From: Dimorphilus gyrociliatus
Lineage: Eukaryota > Annelida > Polychaeta > Dinophilidae
Assembly: GCA_904063045.1 (NCBI GenBank)
Contig: CAJFCJ010000007.1
Span: forward strand, 1,141,448 to 1,205,447
DNA length: 64,000 bases
Direction: 5' to 3'
Shown: in pieces, positions 1 to 17,394 of the stretch
Position numbering within the stretch: the first letter of the stretch is position 1
Layout of the letters: every line of letters starts with the position of its first letter
The notes under the pieces: generated by a model
Databases searched by the model: none
Told to the model about the DNA's origin: nothing
Seen by the model: the letters and a program-made list of their open reading frames with translations, nothing else
Program-made: the position numbers and the translations under genes

Positions 1-172
1 CCATAGAAAGAAATAGATCGAATCAAATAGAAAATTGACCGTTTTTCATACGAACACTAAAATAGGTTGAATAATTTTTTTGTTTATAAGAAATTGACTT
101 TTTTTCAAAAACACAGACAGAAAATTCTGTTGAACTGAATGCTTAAATATTTTTTTTCGTAGAGATTCATGT

Positions 173-2766
173 TTACTTCTCACTATTTTTGGAATTATCG
201 TCCACTTCTCTTTTAATTTGAATTGGAAGAATCTGGCAGTTTCCGGATGACTGAGTACTTTGTGATGGTTGACTGTCCGCCGTTTTATCAGTAGTTTCTC
301 TTTCGTTACTTTCTTCGTTCTTTTCAATATAACTGTTGAGTAATTCTCTGATGAATTCATCAATTTGACTGGTTTTTGGTGGAATTTGAATTTGAGAAGG
401 TAGCAGATGGACCAAAAGTTTCGAAACATTTTTTCTTAGCGAGTAGAGCTCTTTCAGATAAATGTTCATTTGTTCTCTCGCTTTACTATCTTCAACACGT
501 AGAGTATCTTCGGAAGAAGTTCTTGATTCGGGTAATCGTTCACTTCTAACTAGGGGTCCATCATCAAGTTTTGGTTCATTTTCCTTTTCAGTCGCATCAG
601 ATTTGTGTTCGGAATCGCTCGCTACTGAATGTTCTGATTCTTCAGATTTACTTCTTTTAGCTGCTATAGCCAGAAAAGATTTTTGTCGCTTCCTGGTTGT
701 CCTCAAAATTTCATTAACAGCCCTACTCGCTTTCTGTTCAACATCTCGCCTGTGATCTACATAAGCTTCGTCCATACTAGTATCAGATCTATGACCATTT
801 TTTGTGGAATTGCTGGTTAAAGATTGATTTTTCAACATTTCTATTTCCGCTTCTTTTTCATTAATAATTTTTTGCATGCTGTCTTTTTTCCTACGTTCAC
901 TGTAATAGAAAAAAATTAGCAATTTAAAATATTAAAAACTACACAGTATAACTTAATTATTATTACATTTTCTTGAATTTCTTTTCGTACGTGGCAGCTT
1001 TTATATTCGCGTCATCGTCCACTTCTTCATTAATTGAACAGCGGCTAAAATAAAGTTTTTTATAAAAACTTTTTAAAAGATAAATTCAAATTCTTACTTA
1101 AATTCAACATCTGTGTTCATTTGGCAATTCCATTTAGAAGGGTTGATTTTTTTCATGTTTGTATTTTTAGCTAATCTCCTCCATTTTAAGCAAAATTCAC
1201 ATTGAACCCAATTCCAGTCGGGGACAATCTGTTGGTTTAAGCCTGAATTTTTATCCATTTGTTTTGTATACCAATAATCATTTAATTTTTGGCCGAGAGC
1301 GTTCATAGTAGAGCTGTAGCGTCCATCTTTTTGAAAATCAGTTTTGTTGTGAATTGGTGTTAAAAAGTCTACTTCTATGACTCCAACAACACCCACACCG
1401 TGATCATTGGCCTGTTTCTGAATTCCAACACGTTCGTATGCTTTTATTAATCGATTTCTATGGTACATCATAATGCCATAATCATTTAGATTACTGCTAA
1501 ATCCAAATATAATAGGTACATTTTTCTGTAAAAAAGTAGGTTTATAAACATCCGTTTCCGTCTTAGATAAGCTTTTCGAAATAATCTTTGTAGCAACTTT
1601 TACACCACGTAAAATTATCTTCATCTTTGGTTTATTATATAAAATGGAACAAAAATGCCGTAGGCTTTTATTATAAGTAGATACATGATCCTCTATGTAT
1701 TTTGATATTTCACTCTCCGCATTTCCGATGTCCTGTGGATCAGAATCAAAATCAAGTTCAGGTCGTCCATCAACAGATTTTAGATTATGAATAATTATCC
1801 GAGTTCCTTTTTTTGGAATCTCTTGAAATTGGCGCATAATATCATGAGGAGACTTCATTGGTGAGTATTTAACGATTGCCTGAACTGATTCGCTTGAGTA
1901 GGCGTTAGTTACTTGCTTCCTTGTTGCTGAATACCAAGAAAGCATGGGCACTATAACTGTTTTGGCGTTAATCTTTTTTAAAAACGTTTGAGATAAGAAA
2001 CCCACAGACATTTTATCATCTTTCTTTGTAAACACGACAACGTCTCTTCCAAGTCGCATCGATCCACTTTTGAAACCATTTCCATAAAAACCTATTGGCT
2101 TGTGACCTTTTATTTCAACTTTATCGCAGTATCCAAATGATAACATTCTATGTAGTTGTTCTGGACTCATGCCATTTCCATCGTCAGTGAAACAAAGGCA
2201 CGTTTGCCCATTTAACTCTAATTTAACAATATGTAATTCTTTAGCCTGGACATCAGGGTCATAAGCGTTATCTAAGAAGAAAAGTATGCTTAAATCTTTC
2301 TTTTTTTGTTTAGAAATAAAACAGGTTTATTATACCAATTATTTCAGCAATTGCACTGAAAGGCCCAGTGTGAGAAGTAGAGTTAGCATGTAAGAATGAA
2401 GGTGAAACCTATGGTAGATATAAGGAAGTGAAGTTTAGCACTTAAATGAAGGTAAAGGCTTTTTCTATACTTTATACAATTTCAATATATTAACTAATTT
2501 TATTTTCGGCTACAAAATAACATTTTAAAGCCAAAAACATATCAGAATATATTTGAATAGAAAAAACCGCGCTTCAACTTGGACTTGCGAAATATAAATG
2601 AGAGATTATGAGGGATAAAGAAAACATAGTTCGAATAGAAAAAGCAAAAATGTGATAGATATGAAAATTTTTAATAAATTTCGATGTCTATTCCTACCTT
2701 TGCTTCTTTCATATTTAAGATTGTGCCGCTTTCTTTTTCATTTGAGGCGTTACTTGTATCAGCCAT
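173..2766 (-). CDS. MORC3-like: MORC3/MORC4-like GHKL ATPase with CW zinc finger
   Basis: Nuclear chromatin ATPase of the MORC family, predicted 706 aa in five exons: 2698-2766, 2336-2408, 1098-2271, 967-1044 and 173-899. Lengths sum to an open frame and each junction has GT/AG. The GHKL (Bergerat) fold is visible: DNAYDPD near residue 48, DDGNGM near 77, GFYGNGFKSG near 108. An S5-like middle domain (GIMMYHRNRLIKAYERVG) follows, then a CW zinc finger with W, paired C and WRR near residues 405-430, which in the family reads histone H3 lysine-4 methylation. The last exon is charged and low-complexity, with a short coiled coil and a C-terminal helix (LRKNVSKLLVHLLP) like the MORC3 C-terminus. 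An IKRE motif near the end fits a SUMO-acceptor consensus. The start is the only ATG giving an N-terminus that splices into the conserved HANSTSHTGPFSAIAEII block. MORC3 versus MORC4 is not resolvable here. Confidence 0.93.
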
Positions 2767-2869
2767 GTTGAATATAGCGGATGCGGAAATTACCTTATCT
2801 TATTCAGTGCGAGCTGAGTATATTTAGCAGGCAGACTGTCAGTGTCGCTTTCTATTTCCGCCGGCAGCC
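2767..2869. promoter_or_regulatory. Divergent promoter between MORC and ATP synthase beta
   Basis: Only 103 bp separate the two start codons, so both 5' UTRs and the shared core promoter must fit here unless upstream non-coding exons exist. There is no TATA box. The octamer gcggaaat at 2783-2790 recurs as its exact reverse complement atttccgc at 2854-2861, one copy near each gene. The core CGGAA resembles an ETS/GABP site, a class known to drive mitochondrial ATP synthase genes. Promoter function is inferred. Confidence 0.6.
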
Positions 2870-8015
<5,146 letters not shown>

Positions 8016-8801
8016 AAATACTACAATATTCACAACTGTGTTTCCATGTACGTAGTTGATTAATAGACCTTATAGTAATTCTGACAATCTTACTCTTTGT
8101 AAATTTAATGCATACAGAAAATGAAAAATGTCCTAATAATTACCATCAATGTGTCCTTATTTGTCCTTTAAAAATTTACATTGTGTAACATCTGTAAGAA
8201 TGTGAGAATTTCTATTAGGTCCTGCGTGAGTGGGATGTTGGGTTTTTGAATACAAACCAGTTAATACGAAAATCTTTACACTTAAAGTTTTAAGCGTAGG
8301 TTACTGTATATGTAAAGAGTGTCATTAGGTAGATTATTGACGATAAGACTTCAAATATGATTCAATTGGCGGATATTTAAGCCTACATAAATCATATAAT
8401 AGGTTTCGATAACTATTACTCGCCGAATATTACCTTGAACTAGATGTCGCTCCCTGCTAAAGTTGATACGAAGCAGAGGGGACATTTATGTCATACATTT
8501 AACGAAAGTCAGCGATGTTCACTTGAAGATAACATATTCGAGAGATACAATTCATTCTAGGCCTGCATTCTTACGCGAAACCTAATCTCCTCTGAATTTT
8601 AAATACTGTAATCGATTTTTTAATTGAGTTAGATTCCTTATCAAAAATACTCTAATCAAGTACCAAACAGGATATCCTTGGAAAGAAAATACTTTTTGCA
8701 GAATAGGTAGTATACGATTAAAAAAGGAAAAAATCCCTGGAGAAATTACTAAATTGATTTTTAAACAATATTTCAGTATTTGGAAGGAAGATCTAAAAAA
8801 A
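8016..8801. other. Intergenic: ATP synthase 3' UTR and alkaline phosphatase upstream region
   Basis: AT-rich sequence with no supported gene. The first few hundred bases are presumably the ATP synthase 3' UTR, and the end holds the promoter and leader of the phosphatase gene. I see no repeat or RNA gene. Confidence 0.5.
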
Positions 8802-11800
8802 ATGAAAGCAACCGTGGTCGTCATTGTAATTTTGATCGATATTCTAAGTTTTGGTTAGTATAGCTTTTTTTAAATGGTAATACTATATAAAGCCATTTTT
8901 TTGTCGCTAATATTTAACAAGTAAAAAAAGTCTATTTTCTTGTTTCTTTAAAGAAGCTTCATAAAAAAGGCTACTTTAAACAAGGACACAATTTAACTGC
9001 TTTAACTATTGAAATGTTTATACGTGTCCTTTAAGAGTCTTTGTCATAGAAATTTCACCTAATCTTCACATACACTTGCATAATTCACTAAATATGGAAA
9101 TAAGATTCTCCATTAAACACTACTGTCATATAAATTTATAATATAATACTCAACATCTATTATAACAGGACTGTACATAAGAATAATGAAAAATGCCGTA
9201 TATTCACAATAGGCCCATGCCTTTGTTTTACACCCATTTCTGAACAATAATTAAATATAAAGTAGAAAAAAACTATGATATGTCTTTTTCATTAATTTGA
9301 TAGTGAAAGGCATTAGAGAAGATGCCGACTATTGGGGAAAAGTTGCTGATGAAGAACTTAATATAGCTCTAAAAGTTGATCTGAAAAAGGAAAAGGCAAA
9401 GAATGGCATCCTATACCTTGGAGACGGAATGGGATTAACAACAATTGCTGCGGCTAGGTGGTACGATATCCAAGAAAAAAAGCTAGAGGGTTCGAGAGAG
9501 TCTTTACTTTCTTGGGAAAAATGGCCTTTCGCTGCCTTGTCGAGGACGTATAATGTTGACTTGCTTACTCCAGATTCTGCGGGAACAGCAACTGCATTTT
9601 TGACTGGATCAAAAACGGTTGCTTCCGTTGTTGGTGTTGACGCAAATGTTAAAATAAAGAATTGTTCTACAGTTGAAAAAGCAAAAATTAATTCAATTGC
9701 TAAAAGTGCAATTGCGGAAGGAAAAAGCGTAGGCGTTGTCACTACAACAAGAATAACTCATGCTACACCATCGGCCTTATATGCTCATGCAGCTTATCGA
9801 TATTATGAAGGCTCGGCCGATTTACCAACTGATCAAGTTTGCGAGGATATCGCTAGTCAGCTGATTAACGGCGAAGTGGGAAAGAAATTAAAAGTTATGT
9901 TGGGAGGTGGAAGATATAACTTTATTCCAAAGGGCACCTACGATGCAGAATATACAAACAAAGCGAGTAAGAGGAGCGATGATCTGAATTTGATAGAAAA
10001 ATGGAAAAAGATGAAGAAGGAGGACGATAATTTAACAGACGAACAATATAAATATGTGCAAACTTTGGATGAATTTAATGCAATCGACACAGATAAAGTT
10101 GATTATTTACTCGGTCTATTTAATCCGAGTCACATGCAATACGAAGCGCATAGAAGTGAAGATATTTGGAAAGAACCAAGTCTCTCCGAAATGGTTGAAA
10201 AAGCGATTAAAATTTTAAAGAAAAATCCCAAAGGCTATTTTCTATTGGTAGAAGGAGGCAGAATAGACCATGGTCACCACGACAATCAAGCCTTTCTATC
10301 TATAAAGGATGCATCAGCGTTTAACGAAGCCATAGCACACTCTCAACAATTCATATCCCATTCTGATACTCTTCAAGTAGTGACCGCTGATCATTCGCAT
10401 TCATTCACTGTTAGCGGCTATTCAAAAAGAACTGATAACATACTAAAGTTTGCTACGTCATCTAACGAGACAACTCTTGCAGACGATAAGAAACCTTATA
10501 ATATTCTTGCCTACACCACAGGTCCAGGCTATAAAACACATAGGAAAGATGGTCCTAGAAAAGATTTAACAAAAGTTGATACCAGTATGTAAATTTTAAC
10601 TAATCAATTTTTCCCAATAGATAGATTATTAAGCACGTTTAAATCTTTTAGCCGATCCTGATTTCGTATCAGATTCTTTCCTTCCCAGACAATGGGAGAG
10701 TCACGGCGGAGAGGATGTGGCTATTTACGCAAAAGGGCCGTGGGCTCATCTATTCCATTCAGTTCACGAACAAAATTACGTAAATCATGTTTTTGAGTAT
10801 GCAATGTGTATTGGAAAATATAAAAGTTCCTGTAACAAAACTCCAGCTGGAACTAAAATTGGTATGAAACTTTATTTTAATTTTTAAAACTTGCATAAAT
10901 ATCTCTTTTTCAATAGATAAAAATTCTAAGGAACATTCGGAATATTGGAAAAAGATCGGTGAAAATGAATTAAAAATTGCTCTCGAGAAGAAGAAACTAT
11001 CGCAAAAGGCTAAGAATACCGTATTATTCGTTGGAGATGGAATGGGTTTATCTACAGTTACAGCCGCAAGATGGCACCACGCTCAGAAACGACAAATAGT
11101 TGGATCTAAGAGTCAACTGCTTTCGTGGGAGGACTGGCCTGATATTGGTCTATCTAGAACCTATACGGTCGATTCTTTGACAGCTGATTCGGCGGGATCG
11201 GGTACAGCCTTACTTTCTGGTATTAAAACTTATTCGCAGGTATTGGGGGTTGACATGAACACGAAGAAAGAGATTTGCTCAACAACGAATGATGGAAAAA
11301 TTGATTCCATTGCTCAACACGCTCTGAAAGAAGGAAAAAGCGTTGGAGTAATAACGACAAGCAGAATTACAGATGCAACTCCTGCTGCACTTTACGCTCA
11401 CTCAGCCTTCAGGGAATGGGAGGGATGGGCTCCGACACCATGTAAAGATATTGCTACTCAATTAATTGAAGGAAGCGTCGGGAAACAATTGAAAGTTATA
11501 CTCGGAGGCGGTAGGAAGAGCTTTATCCCAAAAGATAAGAGAGACGAGGAAGATATAAGTGAAATGAGTACAAGAAAAGATAACAAAGATCTAAGAGAAA
11601 CTTGGAAATCAATGAGAAAAGACGAGGGTCTAAAAGATGATAAATTCGCTTATGTAGAAAGGATGAACGAATTTAATTCGATCGATCCGAAAAAAGTTGA
11701 TTATCTCTTAGGCCTATTTTCCGGAGCTGAAATGAATTACGAAGCAAACAGACTAAATGATACATGGGGCGAGCCAAGTTTAGGCGATATGGCAAAAAAA

Positions 11801-12531
11801 GCAATTGAAATCTTAAAGAAAAATCCGAAAGGTTATCTTTTGCTGGTAGAGGGTGGTCGCATTGATCACGGACATCACCATAATCTTGCCCATTTAGCTC
11901 TAGACGATACATTAGCTTTACACGACGCCGTCGAGAAAGTTGAAAAAATGACGAAAAACGACGATACTTTAAAAATAGTAACAGCCGATCATTCACATTC
12001 ATTTATCATTAACGGATATTCGGATAGGAGCGAAAGTATTTTCGGTTTTGCAAGGAATCTAGAAGGCGACAGATTAGCCGAAGATAAAAAGACATATACA
12101 ATCTTATCCTACACAAATGGGCCTGGGTACCACTCAAATAGAATTAATGATATAAGAAAGAACTTGACATTAGAAGAAACAAGTAAGTTTCTTACAATCT
12201 TCATGATGTAATTAAAGGGATTCTTAATGATAAATATCTTTTTTATTAAAATCAAGCCAACCCTCATTATGCATTCGACTCTGGCGTCCCACTTGAGGAT
12301 GAAACTCATAGCGGTGAAGACGTTGCAATCTACGCTAAAGGACCATTCTCACATCTGATTCACGGCGTTCATGAACAGAATTATATACCTTACGTAATAA
12401 GTTACTCAATGTGCATCGGAAAGTACAATAAGGCTAAACATTGCTCCACTAATGGGAATGATAAATTAAATTCCATGAATATTTATAAGCTTTTAATTAT
12501 TTCTGTAATTCTTCTTTTTCATGCAAAATAA
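8802..12531 (+). CDS. Tandem two-domain, GPI-anchored alkaline phosphatase
   Basis: Predicted 1027-aa protein of two complete alkaline phosphatase domains (Zn/Mg phosphomonoester hydrolases). Five exons: 8802-8853, 9304-10584, 10652-10861, 10917-12182 and 12257-12531, total 3084 nt. All four introns are phase 1. Exon 1 encodes a hydrophobic signal peptide (MKATVVVIVILIDIL). Domain 1 has GDGMG, TPDSAGTATA (nucleophilic serine), EGGRIDHGHH, TADHSHSF and SHGGEDVAIYAKG. Domain 2 has GDGMG, TADSAGSGTA, EGGRIDHGHH, TADHSHSF and THSGEDVAIYAKG, so both active sites look complete. Domain 1 has no GPI tail, and its exon ends at a GTATGA donor. Domain 2 has no signal peptide of its own, and only 55 bp of intron separates them. 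The C-terminus ends in a hydrophobic GPI-type signal (KLLIISVILLFHAK) after an S/T/N/G stretch. If the third intron is retained, domain 1 ends at a stop at 10885-10887 as a secreted single-domain enzyme. Confidence 0.88.
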
Positions 12532-12599
12532 AAAAGGGCATCAACAAGAAAAAATGATTATCTTTTGAATGCTATTCTCCAATTAATGAAAATTTTCTT

Positions 12600-12634
12600 C
12601 TCTGTCTGCCTGCCTGTCTGTCTCTCTTTCTTCT

Positions 12635-12691
<57 letters not shown>

Positions 12692-12692
12692 A
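12600..12692. repeat. CT microsatellite
   Basis: Imperfect then perfect CT dinucleotide run in the 400-bp gap between the convergent phosphatase and AXDND1 genes. The rest of that gap is AT-rich 3' UTR-like sequence. Confidence 0.9.
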
Positions 12693-12928
12693 TCTTTTTT
12701 TTTCTCAATTTTTCCTTTAAAAATAGTTCAATTTTATTTGTTTATTTTTAATTATTCATTATGCAAATTGTATATATTCACAAAAAAAATCCACCAGTAA
12801 TTTGACACAGTAGAATTCCAAAGCAGAATAAAGTTTTGTTGGCAAACATCTCATTTTATTGTTTTAGCTTGGCACACTTAAATTTTAAATATATATTATT
12901 ATATTAATAAGAAAATACTGATCATATC

Positions 12929-15900
12929 TTAAACTTCTCCTCCGCCAGCTTCTTTTCTTGGTGTAGATTTCTTCTTAGAGCTTTTACTAATTGTTGATTT
13001 AGACTTTTCTTTCTTTTTCTCTTCTTTTTTCTTCAAACTCTGATTATCAATGGTTGATTGAGTTGATTGTTTTGTTGCTATTTCAGATATAACAGATTCC
13101 GGCGCAATAGTCGTCTCACCGTCTGTTGTTGCTACTGTTGTTGCATCGCTCTTCTTTAATTTTCTATCTAATTCACGGACTATTTCATTTAAATTTCGTA
13201 ACTCCTCTTCCAAATCTATAACTCTCTCTTCGGCCTTTTGAGCTCTTTCCTCTGTGTTTCTGTATAATAAAAAAAAAACAAAACTATGTTGTTTTTATTT
13301 ATCTATTTTTCATTGATATTTACATCAGATCTTCTTGCAATTTTTCAATCGTTTGTAACGTATCATAGGCCTTTTCAGATTGTTCTGTTTCCGGTTTTCG
13401 TAATCCCCTCTCGTCCCTTGTTCCCTGTAGAGATTTAGGCCTTGTTGTTTCGTCAAACCCTATCGCTTCTATTTCTTCCTTCTCCTCTTTTTCATTATCA
13501 GTTAGATCATCACCGCTATCTTCTTGCTCTTCTTGCAGATCTGCTTTTTCCTCCTCGACATCTTTCTCATCCCCTTCTTCGCCGTTTTTAGTTTCTTTAT
13601 TTTGGGTTTCTATTTCGACATTTTCGCTTTGTCCCTCTACAACCCTCTCCTCTTCAGCAGAAATTGTCTCTGAAGCCTTAAGTTCATCCCCTTCATGTTT
13701 CGTTTCGACTACCTGTGGAGGGGTTGACTGCTCCGTATTTTCTTCGTCGACTCTTGCTAAACCTTTTTGACCTTCTTCACATTCTACCACTGAAGCAGAT
13801 AGGGGCTCTTTCTCACCGTCTCTGTCCGATATAGTTTCCTCTTTCTCTTCCAATACTGTTGAATGAGTAGACAATTTAGTTTCTTGCCGCGAGAGTAATT
13901 CTTGGCCCACGGAAGATGGTGTTTCGCTCTTTTTCTCAACAACAATTTCCTCCTGTAATTCTTGTCCTGTTAACGCATAAACGAGAATTTTTGCAGTTGC
14001 TATCCATTCCTCAAATTCCGATTTCATCCTCGCCAAATCTATTTGTTCTTGTTCTGGATTTTCTTCATATTTAGAGAATTTTTGCTGAACAATAGCTTGA
14101 ACTATTCCTGAGCAGCATCTTAATGAATTATTAAAAATTGATCAAACTTCAATAAATAACATAAATAAATAAGACGAAAGGCAAGATGATTATTATTGAT
14201 AACTTACTGGACGAGATAGTTGTTGAAAGTCCGAAGTTTCGTAAATAGTTTTAAGACTGTATTACATAGTTGTTGATTGGTCTGTTTTAGAGTCTCTGCA
14301 TCATTGAGTAACTCGGGAGAATGATTCGATTTGTCAGGAGCAATTTTCAATAGAATTTGTACCATCCATTGTACCATATCGGTATGCAAGGAAGAAACCT
14401 GAATTAATATAATAAATTAGTTTTGACCTATTTCGTTTCTCTTAATCATTAAATTATTCATTAATACCGTTTGAATTAGCCTAGCATTCTCACTTTCTAT
14501 TCCATTCATTGTTGATGATAACCATTTTTGTGTTTTGGTCATCATGTCGTTTATCTCTAAACTATTTAAAAAATGTTAATTATATGTGTCGAATAGAGTG
14601 ATAGTATTCTTTTCATTTATATAAAACTAACTGTTTATGGTCTTCTTTATCAACTTCTTTTTTAGTAGAGCCAATTAAACCGAGAATCTGAGCGCACCAA
14701 CTCGAGTATTCCCCAAGAGTACTATAAAATCGAAGCCAATCCATATCGGGCAATGGGTTATTACCTTGAACGGCAACATGCAATTTCGTTTGCCAATGCT
14801 CAAAGCTGCCAGATAAATTAATGAGAAGTCTCGCGACCCCATTTTCTCCGGTCAAACGAACCTGACACTGTTCATGCATAGCTGTAATATCAAGGTTTAA
14901 TTCCTGCATGGCCTTCTGATCGCTATCTGAGTGACGATCGAATACCTCCAAGGCAATGTCAGCCCAGCCTTCCATATGCGAATGTGCTTCCTTCAATAAA
15001 TCATGATTATTTAATAGTTCATCACCTCCAAACGTCTCTAATTGTTCGGTTACCCTCTGAATATAAATGGAAAATATGTACAATCGTTGGGTAATTAAGT
15101 AATAATTAATAAGATATTAACCTGTCCCCATTTTGTAAGTCCTTCGAGAGCAAATCTTACTTTTTCAGGAGTGGGAGATTTCTCTACAAGTCCGTCAGAG
15201 CCCCTAAATATTTTTCGTATATCATTATTATCTTATTTAATTTTTAGGGAATTAGGGATAAATTGAATAACTTACAGGACAGTCTTATCAAAATCATCTC
15301 TGATAAATCTGACCCCTTCGAATATTCTTTCGACAATTTTCTTCATCCTTTTTTCATTGTTCTTCATATTCCCTTGAAATTCGAACATTAGCTCTCTGAA
15401 CTTATCAATATGCATTTGCAATTCCGCAAGCATGGAAGAGTCGGTTCCACTTAATAATATTGTAAAATGTTTAGCTAATTTAACCCATGCTTTTTCAGCC
15501 ACATGCAAACGTCTGGCATTTGTTAATTCGTGTTCTTCAGTCACCTTGAAGGAAATCAAGATGTTACGTAACACTTTTACAACTAATAGAAAATTTGTTT
15601 ACATAAAATTTATCTACTAACTTTCAACGCCAAACTGAAAGCAGCCTGACTCCACGTTTCCTTTTCATTATTTAACGCTGTCATATCTTTCTCCATTCTT
15701 TTTCTCTGAAGTTCGTACAAGTCGTGATATTCAGACAATAGATCCGTGTTTTTCTTCGAATCTAAAAGGGCCTCTTTTAATTCTTCCTTCGCCTCTGTAG
15801 CGGCTTTAGTAACATTTTCATCGTGTTCTCTAACGGTCAATAATTCGTCTGTTAATTGGGTCACAGTTTTTTTAAATTTTAAAAGCTCATCGGTTAATCT

Positions 15901-17394
15901 CCTATCCAAAGCCCTTTGGGCCATAACTTCCTCATGGAGACCTTTTATCTTTCAAGAACAAAAGAAAAGAAGAAAAACTAAGTTTAGAGGGTGAAGTTGA
16001 TAACTTTACGTAATTTTTTTTACTTGTTTTGGAACTCTGGATAGAATTTCAGCATATCTTCTTCGAATCTCTTGTAACAATTCTCCCCTTTCAGTGCACT
16101 CTAGCGTTGTTTGTCGTATTAATTCGTGAAATATAATATTGTATATATCTTGCTCCTTTTTCATTATTTCAATTAGATTGTGCATCTGAGTCGGACCGAT
16201 TTCTTCGTTCTCTAGATCATTCAAGCCAGCTTTATCTAGCATCTCGCCTAAAGTCTCTTTTAAGCGGAATACCTCGAAACGACTCGTCGGTTGCCTATTA
16301 AAAACATAAAGATAGGGAAAGTGATTATTTGTATGCGAAAGGGGCGACGAAAGAGTGAAAGAGTATGAGGGTAGAGAGGGGTTGAGAGTGAGAGGGGTGA
16401 GGGCGCGATGAGTAATAAAGCAACTTCTTAATAAGACAATTTAATCCCTTTTCCAAATTATGATATTCTAATATACTTACATAGATGGAAACGCTGTCAG
16501 ATGACATTCATGATCTTTGACCTTAGTCGTATATTTCCTGTAAATTAGAAATGATTGTTTAACCTTTATTTTGTTATTAATTAATTACTCTTACTCAGTG
16601 TGATATTCTAATCCCATAGTAGCTCGACTAATAGTATATAAATGATAAAATAATCGTTTATCAAATCATTTGATAATGATAATGCATTAATTTTAAAAAA
16701 AACCTTTTAACAACATGATACTCTTCCGGAATCAAACTATCTGGAAGTCGAACTTCCTTTTCCTCCTTTTCCTTCTTTTCTTCTCTCATCATTGTCAACT
16801 CTCTCTTTCTCTCACCGCTCGGATCGAATTTCGAGGGTTCTTCTTCAGGCATTTCCTCCTTAGGTACGTCATATAGAAAAGATATATCCCTGATTGATAA
16901 CAAAAAACCGCGTGTCTTTCTTATGCAAATTAGTTAACCTAAATTTTAATGTTTGCTCACTCTCCCGCGCCGCAGATGCATGGTGTCTCTAAGAGGTGTT
17001 TAAATTTTTCCCTCCTCCCGGGAAAGTTCCATACAGATGCCGGAGGTCTCTTCGACTGTTAATACCCGCTATTATGCAATAAATTAACTAGATAAAAGAA
17101 AGAAATATCACACCTTTGGCAACTGTTTAATTTTAGAAACAGGCCCTAAATTCTCTTTTGGAGCTGGTGGCTTTGTTAAGGAAAGTAAAAGATCCCTTGG
17201 AATATAGTCGCTACGTAATTCTACTGACTTTCTCTTTGACAATTCTAATCCTAGAATAAAGCAGTAAAGAGTGGTAAATAATTAACTGTCTCTCTTTCTT
17301 TACCCTTGTTCTATTACAAACCTTCCACCGAATTCTCTTTAGTAGAGTCCTTAGGGGACGCTTGAGGGGAGGGTCTTGGCACAACAGTGGTCAT
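12929..17394 (-). CDS. AXDND1: Axonemal dynein light chain domain-containing protein 1
   Basis: Predicted 1110-aa cilia/sperm-axoneme coiled-coil protein (human about 1012 aa) in 14 exons: 17322-17394, 17114-17250, 16961-17055, 16704-16889, 16481-16537, 16024-16294, 15622-15948, 15276-15544, 15122-15203, 14632-15056, 14468-14561, 14208-14398, 13324-14118 and 12929-13259. The frame is open across all joins. Diagnostic blocks are LRSDYIPRDLLLSLTKPPAP, VWNFPGRREKFKHLLETP, GEDISFLYDVP, HLTAFPSM and the p28-type segment FHELIRQTTLECTERGELL. The middle is helical coiled coil. Exon 13 is a long Glu-rich low-complexity stretch and the C-terminus is Lys/Ser-rich. A role in motile cilia or sperm is inferred from the family. 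Confidence 0.92.
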
